This document shows positions 8,144 to 17,234 of a DNA stretch of 64,000 bases, in pieces. Both the position numbers and the translations under genes were made by a program. The notes below the pieces were generated by a model. It was not told the DNA's origin. It worked only from the letters and a program-made list of their open reading frames with translations, and made no database searches. The stretch comes from Clostridia bacterium (GTDB lineage Bacteria > Bacillota > Clostridia > Oscillospirales > Acutalibacteraceae). The stretch covers positions 1 to 64,000 of the forward strand of contig JAFQJL010000009.1 of NCBI GenBank assembly GCA_017414965.1, read 5' to 3'. Position 1 is the first letter of the stretch; the number at the start of each line of letters is the position of its first letter.

Positions 8144-8704
8144 ATGAAAATCTATATCGATCAAGGACACAATCCGGAAAATCCCAATGCCGGCGCGGAG
8201 GGAAACGGCGTACGCGAGCAGGATGTCAACTACGAGGTCGGCATCCGGTTAGCCGAACTTTTGCGGCAAAATCCGTTTTTTGAGGTGCGGTTGTCCCGTC
8301 CCACGCCCGATACACAGCTCGGCACCTCCAACGCCACCAGTCTGGCCGCCCGTGTGGACGACGCCAACAACTGGGGCGCGGATTATTTTTTGAGCATCCA
8401 CTGCAACTCCAACCCCAACCCCAGCGTTTCCGGCAGCGAGATGTACGTGTACAGCGACGACTCCCCTGCCGACGAATTGGCAGAGGATCTGCTGGATGGC
8501 TTGGAGGATACCACCGGACTCCCCAACCGCGGCGTGTTTGTCAACCGCAATCTGTACGTGCTGCGGCGCACACGGATGCCGGCAGTGCTGGCAGAACTTG
8601 GGTATCTGAGCAACCCCGGCGACGCGGCGTTACTCGACACCCAGCCGCAGTTGTTTGCCGACGGGTTGTACGCCGGCTTCCTCGATTACTTCGATCTGGT
8701 CTGA
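8144..8704 (+). CDS. N-acetylmuramoyl-L-alanine amidase (Amidase_3), no signal peptide
   Basis: This 186-residue single-domain zinc amidase would cut the bond between muramic acid and L-alanine in peptidoglycan. Zinc ligands and catalytic residues are visible: DQGHN with His8, REQD near residue 25, SIHCNSN near 85, and the catalytic glutamate in LAELGYLSN near 150. There is no signal peptide, membrane segment or wall-binding repeat. This fits the mother-cell lytic amidase CwlC, which acts after release of cell contents, rather than secreted CwlD or autolysins. Its neighbour sigG and the sigma-K-like sequence upstream support a sporulation role. The ATG follows AAAGGAGG. Family is firm; sporulation role is inference. 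Confidence 0.88.
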   Translation: MKIYIDQGHNPENPNAGAEGNGVREQDVNYEVGIRLAELLRQNPFFEVRLSRPTPDTQLGTSNATSLAARVDDANNWGADYFLSIHCNSNPNPSVSGSEMYVYSDDSPADELAEDLLDGLEDTTGLPNRGVFVNRNLYVLRRTRMPAVLAELGYLSNPGDAALLDTQPQLFADGLYAGFLDYFDLV

Positions 8705-8711
8705 ATTCCCT

Positions 8712-8741
8712 GTTTGAAACCCGCCGCCAACGGCCATACTT
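8712..8741 (+). promoter_or_regulatory. Possible forespore (sigma-F/G type) promoter of sigG
   Basis: GTTTG (8712-8716), 15 bases, GGCCATACTT (8732-8741). The sigma-F consensus is GYWTA-16-GGNRANAHTR. The spacing and CATACT core are the same as before spoIIR. Confidence 0.4.
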
Positions 8742-8763
8742 TTCCCGAAAGGGAGGATGGCCG

Positions 8764-9534
8764 ATGCTCAAAAAAGTGGAGATCTGCGGCATCAACACCT
8801 CCACGCTGGAAGTACTCAGCGAGGAGGAAAAGATCCGCTTACTCAAAGAAATGCACGCCGGCAACAAAGCCGCGCGCGACCGTATGATTCAAGGCAATTT
8901 GCGGCTGGTGTTGTCGGTGGTACAGCGGTTTACCAACCGCGGCGAAAACTTAGACGATCTGTTTCAGGTGGGCTGTATAGGACTAATCAAATCGGTAGAC
9001 AATTTCGACGTCACGCTAAACGTGCGGTTTTCCACCTACGCGGTGCCAATGATCTTGGGCGAGATCCGGCGTTATCTGCGGGACAACAACTCCATTCGCA
9101 TCAGCCGCACACTGCGGGACATCGCCTACCGCGCGATGCAAGCGCGCGAGCGTTTGACTGCGCAAAACCAGCGCACGCCAACCGCGACCGAAATCGCCAA
9201 GGAGCTGGAGTTGCCCATTGAGGACGTCGTGATGGCGCTGGAATCCATCGTCGATCCGGTGTCGCTGTACGAGCCGGTCTACTCCGATGGCGGCGGTGAC
9301 GAGTTGTACGTGCTCGATCAAGTCAGCGACGGCGGCACCGACAAGGATTGGATCGACGAGATCTCTTTCAAGGAGGCGTTTCGGTCGTTATCCGGACGCG
9401 AACGCAAGATCTTGCACCTGCGCTATTTCCGTGGCATGACGCAAATGGAGGTATCGCAGGAGATCGGCATCTCGCAGGCACAGGTTTCCCGTTTGGAAAA
9501 AGGGGCGCTTGGACGCATCAAGGGCGAACTATAA
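8764..9534 (+). CDS. sigG: RNA polymerase sporulation sigma factor SigG
   Basis: This 256-residue sigma factor drives late forespore genes. It opens with KKVEICGINTSTL, the hallmark N-terminus of SigG. Region 2 is NLRLVLSVVQRF with DDLFQVGCIGLIKSVDNFD and FSTYAVPMILGEIRRYLRD near residues 45-115. Region 4 ends with EVSQEIGISQAQVSRLEKGAL. Length and motifs agree with Bacillus SigG throughout. The ATG follows GGGAGG by seven bases. In most relatives sigG sits beside spoIIGA and sigE; here it is downstream of an amidase and upstream of a convergent secreted-protein operon. An alternative call as SigF is unlikely because of the EICG N-terminus. It shows that the organism has at least part of the sporulation pathway. 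Confidence 0.95.
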   Translation: MLKKVEICGINTSTLEVLSEEEKIRLLKEMHAGNKAARDRMIQGNLRLVLSVVQRFTNRGENLDDLFQVGCIGLIKSVDNFDVTLNVRFSTYAVPMILGEIRRYLRDNNSIRISRTLRDIAYRAMQARERLTAQNQRTPTATEIAKELELPIEDVVMALESIVDPVSLYEPVYSDGGGDELYVLDQVSDGGTDKDWIDEISFKEAFRSLSGRERKILHLRYFRGMTQMEVSQEIGISQAQVSRLEKGALGRIKGEL

Positions 9535-9536
9535 AA

Positions 9537-9572
9537 AAACAGGCTTACGGTAGCACCGTAAGCCTGTTTTTC
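9537..9572. terminator. Bidirectional terminator between sigG and the convergent small ORF
   Basis: Stem CAGGCTTACGG (9540-9550)/CCGTAAGCCTG (9556-9566), loop TAGCA, with a T run on both strands. Confidence 0.92.
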
Positions 9573-9573
9573 T

Positions 9574-9711
9574 TTACATATCCTCCGGATCGATATCTTC
9601 CTCGTCCGGTACGATGTCGGTCTCCCAATCGTCCTTATCACCGCTGGCGGTCAAAATGGAGGCAATGGTCATCCACCGAAGCTCCAGCTCCGGACTGTTA
9701 TACGTTTTCAT
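9574..9711 (-). CDS. 45-residue acidic small protein behind the giant secreted protein
   Basis: This short frame starts at ATG 9709-9711, behind AAGGAGG with good spacing, and stops at 9574. It lies 12 bases after the stop of the 7-kb secreted-protein gene and just before a strong terminator, so it is almost certainly co-transcribed. The peptide begins MKTYNSPELELRW, has a short hydrophobic middle with IASILTASGD, and ends in a strongly acidic tail rich in D and E (about 15 of the last 23 residues). There is no signal peptide, cysteine or membrane segment. I recall similar small proteins in Clostridia (MKxYxxPELEL start followed by a TSGD motif) but know of no assigned function. A role as partner, leader or precursor peptide is conceivable but unproven. 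Confidence 0.7.
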   Translation of the reverse strand: MKTYNSPELELRWMTIASILTASGDKDDWETDIVPDEEDIDPEDM

Positions 9712-9723
9712 ATGCCATCCTCC

Positions 9724-12700
9724 TTATTGCGCCGCCAGATCGGCAACCGCTTCCGCATACAGAATCAGCGCGATGCTGACGTTGCGGTAATTGGTCGATT
9801 GTTTGCTGCTTCGAGCAACCGTGCGCGCCGGTGTCAACATCCGCAGATCGACCACCGTCATCGTCTGACCGTTTTCGGTCGCCAGAATCCGATGTGCCGT
9901 CTGCAACTGGTTGGCCGACAAGCCGGAAATCTCGACGTAATAATTGTCCGAATCGCTATCGTCGATCAACTCGGCGGCTTGGCCGTCAACGGTCACCGTC
10001 ACGTCCGCACTGCTGAAATACATCCGCAGACCGAAGTTCTCACGGAGAAGCATCGAATACCCGATAAAGCTTTCCAGCTTGTTGTAGGTGGTCGCACGGT
10101 AACGGTCGATCGGATGAGTGATAGCCGGTTTCGCAAAGCTGTCATCCGGCAGGATGATCTCGCTCTCATCCTCCATATCCTCTTTCTCGGTCGACGGCAT
10201 TCCCGTTGCCAGAATCTTGTCGTAGAACGCCGCGGTCTCGTCGGCATCCATCCGATCCGCATCGGCCAGCGCCGCGTTAGCAAGCGTCTCGGTCGCCACG
10301 CTGAAATACCGCTGCGCGTTGGCACCGTAGTTGAGCATTGCCTTCGCCGCCGCTTTTTGCGCGTCGGTGTAATGGCCCTCAATCAGCGTCTGTGCGTATT
10401 CCGGCACCGAGTAGGTGATGCTCGGGCAAGAACCGCTCGTCAGCTCGCGACCGTCTACGTACAAGGTCAGACGGATCGGTTTATACAGGTGCGCCGCCGC
10501 CACCTTCACCGTCAGCATATAGCAACCGGTATTGGGATCGGGAGCATCGCCCAGCGTCAGCACACTGTCCTTCTGTACGGCGTATTCCGGCAGATCGTCC
10601 AGAACGACCGTCACCGAGGCCGGATCGTAATTGTATACCTTAACGCCGAAATTGACCTCAAACACCGTGCCGAGCGTCATCGAAGCGCCCACCAGCGTCG
10701 GCGGCGTCATATCGTAGCCGCAAACCGCCGTTTTCTGCCACCCCTCCGCGGTCAGCAGATAATCAATCGTGTAATCGCACGCATAATCGGCATCGTCACT
10801 GCTGTGTTCGTGATCCGCAATCGGCGTCAGCGAGATGTCGTCAACATACAACGTCTGCACCTCGTCGGTCTCCGCGCTCCGCAAATAGAATTGCACGCGC
10901 GTGTTGCCCACGTAGGCCGCGTCCTCCAGACGAACGGTGGCGACGTAGTGCTGCCAGCCATCCGTTTGACCGGCGGCCGACGTCAGCTCCACGCCCTTTG
11001 CCGAACTGGAATCGGCGGTGTACGCTACCAAGCGCGGCACAACGCTCGCGACCGCATCCGTCTTATACCAGAAGGACAACTGATAGGTACGATTTGCCTC
11101 CGTAACTGCGTAATAATTGGGAGAATACCGCGTCATAAAGTCAGCGGAAGTGCCACCCGTCTTGGTCAGTACAATCGAGCCGGAGGCGGTATAGCCGCGG
11201 CGATCCTCGGTCGAGTATGCGATCGTACCGCTGTTAGCCTGCCAATGCGCGAAAATAGACGGAACGGCGTCGCCGTAAGTACTGCCGGCGCCATTGACCG
11301 TGTTGCCGTGCGGTATCACCGAGAACTGTCCGTTGGTGATCAGTTCCGCCTTCGCCATTTCGTCGCAGGCTGTAATCTGCGAGCTGGAAGCGGGCAGATT
11401 GCTCGCTCTGCTTGCCAGCACAGACAGATCGTAGTAGCCTTCCGCACAAGTATAATCGCCGTTTTTCGGGTCGGTGGCGGCATGCTCGTGCAAGCGCACT
11501 TCCCAATTATCAACGTAGCAGGTACCGATCGTATCGCTGACCAAGCAGAGATACACACCGGTGGTATCCGCGCCGGTCTTGAAGTTGACAACCTTCTGCT
11601 TCCACGAGGTCGCCGAAGCGGCGGTGTCTGCCGACTGCAGCAGCACTTCCAGCGCCGCATCCTCACCGGTCGTATTGGGATAGATCAAAAGCCGCAAATT
11701 GCCGCCATCTGCAAATTTGGTTTGCAGGGCAAGGGTGTACACCGTATTCGGTTGCACAGCAACCGCGCGGTAGTAGTAGGCGTCCCCCTCCGCCGTCGAC
11801 ACCAGCTTGAGCGAGCCGGACTGGCGGGAACCGTCGGCATCCTCTCTTTCTGCCCACTTAGCGTTTTGCATATCGTTGACACCGATCAACTTGGTATCCA
11901 GATCAAAACGACCGTCGAACAGGCTCGGATTCTGCGCAAACGCGTAGCCGCATGCCGAGGTCGTGGAAATAACTGAGGTGTTCTCCTGCAAGTGGTACAT
12001 ATTGGTCACGTCGCACCATTCATCGCCGTCGTTATCGACATGCTCGTGCGGCGTAAGCGACAGGCTGTCGTAATACAACACGCCTTTTTCCGTATACAGG
12101 CTAAACACCACGTATGCGGCGTTCGGGGTCGTCTTAAAATATTTGGTATATGCCGTCCATTCCTCCGGCGCATCGCCGGCTGCACGGACACGGTGAATAA
12201 AGGACGGTTGACCGTAACAAACCATCTTGTCGTTGGCGTCGTACAACACCGCACGCACCTGACCGACAGCCGCCGCATCACCCTTCAAGGCAAAATTGAA
12301 GCAATACTCGGTGTTCGGAGAAACGGCGATCCGTTCCGAATTCGCACTGCGGATACCGGTTGAAGCATCGATCTTCATGCCATACCAGCTATCGCCCATA
12401 CCGTCGTTGACACGGGTGACCGCGTCGGCGTTAAAGGTCCAGCCATCCAAATTTTCTTCAAACGAGCCGTTTTGGAGCATACCGGAATCAAAGGTATAAA
12501 CCCATTCCCGAGTGGACGCTTCCGGAGTAAACTCTGCCACCACCGTCGTGTTTTCACGGATATTGGAAATCGTCAGTGTGTTGCCGGAAACCGCTGCCGC
12601 CGTACCGTTGACCGTCACCGATTTCAGCACGTATCCGGCGTCCGGCGTAAAGGTCAGCGTTTTGGATGCGCCGGCCGAAACCTGCTCCACCCCAACCAAG

Positions 12701-15700
12701 GACACATTGCCGTTTCCGCCCGATACATGCGACAGAAGCGAATAGGTTTCTGCCGGCATCAAACGGAACAGATGCGTATCGTTGGCTCTGTTATAGAACG
12801 TGACGCTGTCGGTATTGGAGGAGACCATCTTCTGCTCATACACGTCATAGACCGCGTAATTCGACGGCAGACGAATCGTCTTTTCTCCGGAAACCGTGGA
12901 ATGCAACGCCACATAGGCGCTGTTCGCATAAATCAGATCCGACGGATCATCGGAGTAAATATGCGCGCCCGCCATATTCAAAAGATTGCGGTAGATACCC
13001 GCAGCCAGATGAGGTGCCGAGGAATAGATGCTGGTCCAATTTCCCATATCCTTCATCGCAAAACCGACGTTGCCGGTTTCCGGATGGGTGCCGAGCACAA
13101 CGGCATCGTCATCCCCTGCCACATCAACGTATATCTCTTGATCGTAATATTTTATAGAGGCGGCCGTAGACAAACCGAAACTCTTACCCATCAGCCCGGC
13201 AGTCAACACGGTATCGGCGTTGGTGATCTTCACCTGTCCGGTGGCCGTATGATCGTTCAAGCCGAACGCAAAGCCGGTCAACTCGGTCATATTGGCCAGA
13301 TCGTAGCCATCCTCATCACCCACACCGTCCATATAGAAGAACACATTGATCTGGTCGTTTGTTTTGCAATAGGTATCAATCGCTGCACGCTCCGTCGACG
13401 TCAGCATATGCGACGTCAGAAACATATTGATCTTGTGCTCGGGCATCTTACCATCCGCCAGAGCACTGAGCGAATACACGTCGTAGCCCGCACCGGATAT
13501 ACCCAAATACCGCCGCTGCTGCCGATACATACCCTGTGCAACCGCCACGGCATTTTGAGAATCGGGGCGATAATAACCTGAATAGTCATCCGGCACGATC
13601 AACGCTATGTCATTTTTTAAACTCTTATCCGTACCGGCCGAAATCAGAGATTCCATCACCGCTACGTTTGTAAACTCATATACCTGCGGATCGTCCCACC
13701 AACCGCCGACCGGCTTGGAAAACATCGGGTCATGTGTGCCGCCGTCGTACATATCCATCAGGTATTGTCCGTTACCGTTAATCAGGTTATAGGCAAAATC
13801 CCGTTTTTCCTGCAGTAACGTCTCATCCATCGTATGCGTATTACCGACCGAATTATCGCGGTCGGTCCAACTGGCGCCTGCGAACTGACCGGTCAGCACC
13901 GATCGGTTATCCTGTTCGCTCACCACCAGCTTTCCATATGCACGGATCGAATCGAGCACCGCTTGCGAGAAGGACGACTGCCCCAGTTGACGCTCGTTAT
14001 AGCCAAGCGGCGCACAAAAGAAATCGATATCGTTCTTTGTCAAAATGCGCTGCATAGCGGTATGGGAGGTACCGGTACCGCCGGCACCGTTGAAGTTATA
14101 ACCGTAGTAAGTGCCAACGATCAATTTTCGGTCGGTACATTCTTTGACGGTCGCACTCCACGTTTCCAAGCAGGTGGCTGTCATTTCATCCAGCACCAGA
14201 CGATAATCGATGATTCTCTGCTGTGTTTCGGGATTGAGCAGACAACCCCATCCGCCATCCGCTGAAAACTCTGCATAAGTCGGCAGGGTGATCTCATCAA
14301 ACGAAGACAGTTCCGTCCCCCACGCCGCATTCAAAGCGTCCAGTGAGCCGTAGGTCTCGGCCGCCCAGTTTTTGAAGAAAGAAAGCGCCGCCGGCGAATA
14401 ATCGGTAATTTTGCCGTCTTCTACATACGGGAACATCTCCGCCGTACGGCCGGCGGCCAACCGGATGCCCGCCACGTGCGAGTAATACGGTTGCTTCTTC
14501 ATATGATCCAGAATCTCCGCAATCAATGCGTTGGATTCCTCCAACCACAGCGAGCTGCCAAACGAAACGCCGCCTGCTGCATACGGTGTCAGATTGTCAT
14601 TTTTATCGGAGAGATACACCTGTTCATCGGGATGTGCATCCAACCACCACGACGGCGCGTAAACGCCGAGCGAAATAATGAAATTCGCTTCCGGAGCAGC
14701 AGACAGCATCACGTATATCTGGCGGTCAAACTCCGCATAGTTAAAGCCGTTATACAACCACAATCTGCTGAAATCCCCGTCAAACGTAACGACCGTTTCA
14801 ATGCCGGATTGATAAATCGTCTTCATACCGGCAACTTCCAAATAGCTTGATTCAAACCAGAATTTTGATTGCACGTCCCCATTGACGGTATAAACGATCT
14901 CGTCGTTTTTCATACTCAACGCCGTTTCCAGCGGTCCGGCCACGTGATCGTTAACAGCCGTAAAATGCAGGAAACGGTTCTCGTAAACATCCTCGTTGGT
15001 AACCGTAAACCGTTCGGTAGGCAACTGCAGAGAATACGTGCCATCCACCATATAATCGGGAAGTTCCACTCGCATAGACACAGTGAAATCCTCTCCCACC
15101 GGCCATGCCGTCATATCGGTGTGATCCAGCAACTGCGCCGTCACCATCGCATACAGTGTCGGCTGATTTTTGGTGTATACGTTTAACCGAATCGGAAATT
15201 GTTCGGCAATCGCCTCCTCCAAATTCAGCGTAGCCTCAAAATCAAAAATCAGATCCTTCACTTCTCCGTGAACGGCCGATACCGTCAATCGCACCGGATC
15301 CGGCTTTACCGGATCGGCAGACTGGTAAATCACCAACTGAGAAACGTCCAACGTACCGGTGCCCTGCGGCCCAAGCAATATCTCACAGAAGGTCGCCGAC
15401 GGGGCATTAAATTCAATCACTTCTTCCCGCCAAGCGGCTTCCGTTGCCGGCAGGATCTCCTCGATCCGCTTCTCTACGTATTCGTCTTTTTGGAAATCGT
15501 AGAATTTCAGCACCGCATTCGTAATCAGATCGCTCTTATAGCGCACGACCATAGAATATTCATAATTGGTACCAAACACGTTGGTGGTATATTTCATCGC
15601 ACCGGTGCCGGCGGTCACCGACAGATGACCGTAAGTTCCCTCGGTTGCATCCGTTTTTTGCTCCAAGGTAGCCGTTCCGGTCGTTTCCTTCTCCCAACCG

Positions 15701-16815
15701 GCAATCTTACCATCCTGATCCACCGCATGAAAATCGTTGTGCACCGCCACAATATCGTTGTCGTCCTCCACCAGATCAACGAATACGTCGTCAATCCAAA
15801 TTTCGGCCTTGTTACCGGCAAAAACAAACACCGGACGCACGTACACCACGTTATCGGGAATGGTCTTTCGGGTAATGATCTGCTTCCATTCGCTGGCCGT
15901 CGAGCCGGCGTTTAAAGTCGTTTGCGTACCTTCCATCGCACCGATCTTTGCGCCGTTTTCATCGTAATACAACAGTTCAAAGCGCAAAAGGGTCGCATCG
16001 CAATTGCGGGAAGACACCCACGCCGATACTTCGTATATCCGATTAGAAGTATTCTGCAGTGTCAGCAGTTTAGAGGAAACCAGCTGGCGCTCGCTAGCCA
16101 TCGAATCGATCTCGGTATACAGGCTCGCACGGCCGCTGTGAAAACGGGTGGTATCCTGCTGAAAGACGTTGGCGCTGTTACGTGCTACCGACAGATACCA
16201 AGAATCCATCTCCCCGCGTGCATCCAACTCCTCAAAATCGAAGTTGGCGATCGGTGTCGTCTGCATCACGCTGACATCGTCCAGCAGGACGGTGGTCGCC
16301 GTACCCATCACGCGGAACTGCACCGACGCATTGGTCGCCCCCTCAACGGCGGTGAAAAACAAACGCACCATGCGCCAATCGGTATCTTCATAGATGCGGT
16401 AAGGCCACTCAAAACCGGTGGTTTTGATGATCGCGCCGTCTTCGCCCTTTTGCTCGATCAACGCATCCACATAACCGCTATGAACCATATCCGTCTTAAT
16501 CCAGAAGGAGAGTTGATAATCGGCACCCGCCATCAGCGTAAAATCCGCACTTTCCAATATATTATTGGCTGTGCCATACACATTTTTCAACTGAGCGGCA
16601 TAGCTACCCTCGTGGCAATCCGTCGAAAGCGACAGCGTACCATTACCGGGATAGGTCCAACCGGACGGCTTGTCGCTTCCCTGCTCAAAACCAAAGTTGA
16701 GCGCTGCGGCATTTGGCGCCGGATACGACGCCGCGGCCGCCGAAAACGGCACGGTCGTCAGCAACATAACCGCCACCAACATCAGCGCCAACACGCGTTT
16801 TGCCATTCTTTTCAT
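9724..16815 (-). CDS. Giant secreted multidomain carbohydrate-active protein with GH42-like core
   Basis: This 2363-residue protein starts at ATG 16813-16815 behind AGGAGAGG. A signal peptide (KRMAKRVLALMLVAVMLL, cleavage near SAAA-AS) is clear. Residues 33-500 look like three jelly-roll carbohydrate-binding modules, the first two beginning NFGFEQG and NFDFEEL. Residues about 660-1240 resemble the GH42/A4 beta-galactosidase fold: a segment with FFKNWAAETYGSLDALNAAWGT, a candidate glutamate in VSEQDN near 970, and GGWWDDPQVYEF near 1040. The canonical GH42 acid/base motif is not obvious. Next come an InlB B-repeat-like module near 1370, three more binding-module-like segments separated by H-E-H/D..C linkers (near 1455, 1640 and 1830), and a C-terminal domain from 2045 with AAAKAMLNYGANAQRYF. 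No sortase motif is seen. Glycan degradation outside the cell is inferred. Confidence 0.8.
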   Translation of the reverse strand: MKRMAKRVLALMLVAVMLLTTVPFSAAAASYPAPNAAALNFGFEQGSDKPSGWTYPGNGTLSLSTDCHEGSYAAQLKNVYGTANNILESADFTLMAGADYQLSFWIKTDMVHSGYVDALIEQKGEDGAIIKTTGFEWPYRIYEDTDWRMVRLFFTAVEGATNASVQFRVMGTATTVLLDDVSVMQTTPIANFDFEELDARGEMDSWYLSVARNSANVFQQDTTRFHSGRASLYTEIDSMASERQLVSSKLLTLQNTSNRIYEVSAWVSSRNCDATLLRFELLYYDENGAKIGAMEGTQTTLNAGSTASEWKQIITRKTIPDNVVYVRPVFVFAGNKAEIWIDDVFVDLVEDDNDIVAVHNDFHAVDQDGKIAGWEKETTGTATLEQKTDATEGTYGHLSVTAGTGAMKYTTNVFGTNYEYSMVVRYKSDLITNAVLKFYDFQKDEYVEKRIEEILPATEAAWREEVIEFNAPSATFCEILLGPQGTGTLDVSQLVIYQSADPVKPDPVRLTVSAVHGEVKDLIFDFEATLNLEEAIAEQFPIRLNVYTKNQPTLYAMVTAQLLDHTDMTAWPVGEDFTVSMRVELPDYMVDGTYSLQLPTERFTVTNEDVYENRFLHFTAVNDHVAGPLETALSMKNDEIVYTVNGDVQSKFWFESSYLEVAGMKTIYQSGIETVVTFDGDFSRLWLYNGFNYAEFDRQIYVMLSAAPEANFIISLGVYAPSWWLDAHPDEQVYLSDKNDNLTPYAAGGVSFGSSLWLEESNALIAEILDHMKKQPYYSHVAGIRLAAGRTAEMFPYVEDGKITDYSPAALSFFKNWAAETYGSLDALNAAWGTELSSFDEITLPTYAEFSADGGWGCLLNPETQQRIIDYRLVLDEMTATCLETWSATVKECTDRKLIVGTYYGYNFNGAGGTGTSHTAMQRILTKNDIDFFCAPLGYNERQLGQSSFSQAVLDSIRAYGKLVVSEQDNRSVLTGQFAGASWTDRDNSVGNTHTMDETLLQEKRDFAYNLINGNGQYLMDMYDGGTHDPMFSKPVGGWWDDPQVYEFTNVAVMESLISAGTDKSLKNDIALIVPDDYSGYYRPDSQNAVAVAQGMYRQQRRYLGISGAGYDVYSLSALADGKMPEHKINMFLTSHMLTSTERAAIDTYCKTNDQINVFFYMDGVGDEDGYDLANMTELTGFAFGLNDHTATGQVKITNADTVLTAGLMGKSFGLSTAASIKYYDQEIYVDVAGDDDAVVLGTHPETGNVGFAMKDMGNWTSIYSSAPHLAAGIYRNLLNMAGAHIYSDDPSDLIYANSAYVALHSTVSGEKTIRLPSNYAVYDVYEQKMVSSNTDSVTFYNRANDTHLFRLMPAETYSLLSHVSGGNGNVSLVGVEQVSAGASKTLTFTPDAGYVLKSVTVNGTAAAVSGNTLTISNIRENTTVVAEFTPEASTREWVYTFDSGMLQNGSFEENLDGWTFNADAVTRVNDGMGDSWYGMKIDASTGIRSANSERIAVSPNTEYCFNFALKGDAAAVGQVRAVLYDANDKMVCYGQPSFIHRVRAAGDAPEEWTAYTKYFKTTPNAAYVVFSLYTEKGVLYYDSLSLTPHEHVDNDGDEWCDVTNMYHLQENTSVISTTSACGYAFAQNPSLFDGRFDLDTKLIGVNDMQNAKWAEREDADGSRQSGSLKLVSTAEGDAYYYRAVAVQPNTVYTLALQTKFADGGNLRLLIYPNTTGEDAALEVLLQSADTAASATSWKQKVVNFKTGADTTGVYLCLVSDTIGTCYVDNWEVRLHEHAATDPKNGDYTCAEGYYDLSVLASRASNLPASSSQITACDEMAKAELITNGQFSVIPHGNTVNGAGSTYGDAVPSIFAHWQANSGTIAYSTEDRRGYTASGSIVLTKTGGTSADFMTRYSPNYYAVTEANRTYQLSFWYKTDAVASVVPRLVAYTADSSSAKGVELTSAAGQTDGWQHYVATVRLEDAAYVGNTRVQFYLRSAETDEVQTLYVDDISLTPIADHEHSSDDADYACDYTIDYLLTAEGWQKTAVCGYDMTPPTLVGASMTLGTVFEVNFGVKVYNYDPASVTVVLDDLPEYAVQKDSVLTLGDAPDPNTGCYMLTVKVAAAHLYKPIRLTLYVDGRELTSGSCPSITYSVPEYAQTLIEGHYTDAQKAAAKAMLNYGANAQRYFSVATETLANAALADADRMDADETAAFYDKILATGMPSTEKEDMEDESEIILPDDSFAKPAITHPIDRYRATTYNKLESFIGYSMLLRENFGLRMYFSSADVTVTVDGQAAELIDDSDSDNYYVEISGLSANQLQTAHRILATENGQTMTVVDLRMLTPARTVARSSKQSTNYRNVSIALILYAEAVADLAAQ

Positions 16816-16893
16816 ACGATCCTCTCCTGTTCGCGTAGTATACGCAAAATTACAATTTAACCAAAAATCCAAACAATAAGGCTATATTTATTA

Positions 16894-16922
16894 ATTATAT
16901 AAGAAAACGTTTTACATGTCAA
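16894..16922 (-). promoter_or_regulatory. Consensus promoter with LacI-type operator in the spacer
   Basis: On the minus strand TTGACA (16922-16917) and TATAAT (16899-16894) are 17 bases apart, 79 bases before the giant gene. The spacer holds a perfect palindrome, AAAACGTTTT (16904-16913), resembling operators of LacI/CcpA-family repressors. Such a site between -35 and -10 would block transcription when bound, which fits a gene for sugar use. Confidence 0.85.
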
Positions 16923-16951
16923 TGGCAAATGCCCACTTTTAAAAATTTCGC

Positions 16952-16978
16952 ACCACCCGTAAGATCGTGCATAGATTG
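16952..16978 (+). promoter_or_regulatory. Possible mother-cell sporulation promoter of the Cys-rich peptide
   Basis: AC at 16952-16953, 16 bases, CATAGATTG at 16970-16978, a near match to the sigma-K pattern. No sigma-A type -10 is found at a proper distance. Confidence 0.35.
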
Positions 16979-17038
16979 ATATTGACAGAGGCCGAAATCC
17001 CTCAACGGAAACGGCCAAGGAAAGGAGGCAAAACTCTT

Positions 17039-17176
17039 ATGTGTCTGCGTAATCTCTTCTCCGGTGACTGCACGTGGATCCTCTTCATCATCATCCTGAT
17101 CCTCTTGGTCGATGACGACTGCGGTACCGCCAACAACAACGGTTGTGGCTGCAACTCCTGCAACACCTGCCTGTAA
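17039..17176 (+). CDS. Small Cys-rich membrane peptide, 45 residues
   Basis: The ATG at 17039-17041 follows AAAGGAGG by about ten bases; a longer reading to an upstream ATG lacks a binding site. The peptide has a short polar start (MCLRNLFSGDC), one hydrophobic helix (TWILFIIILILLV), then DDDCG and a tail with NNNGCGCNSCNTC. Six of its seven cysteines follow residue 10. Comparable small proteins, with one membrane helix and a Gly/Asn/Cys tail, are common in spore-formers and some are spore-coat or YjcZ-like proteins. The sigma-K-like sequence upstream agrees with that. Function is unknown. Confidence 0.75.
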   Translation: MCLRNLFSGDCTWILFIIILILLVDDDCGTANNNGCGCNSCNTCL

Positions 17177-17192
17177 TCCCACAAACAGAAAT

Positions 17193-17221
17193 GGCGCGAC
17201 ATCCCTTGCGGATGTCGCGCC
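17193..17221. terminator. GC-rich hairpin between convergent genes
   Basis: Perfect 12-base stem GGCGCGACATCC/GGATGTCGCGCC with loop CTTGC. The T run is weak (GTTTCG), but the position between two converging genes supports a terminator. Confidence 0.7.
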
Positions 17222-17234
17222 GTTTCGCGTTTGC

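Noticed and set aside
9712..11976. 754-codon open frame on the plus strand opposite the giant secreted-protein gene
   Set aside because: It lacks a ribosome binding site and promoter, its product is rich in Arg and His with no recognisable domain, and the opposite strand encodes a coherent secreted protein. It is a shadow frame of GC-rich coding DNA.
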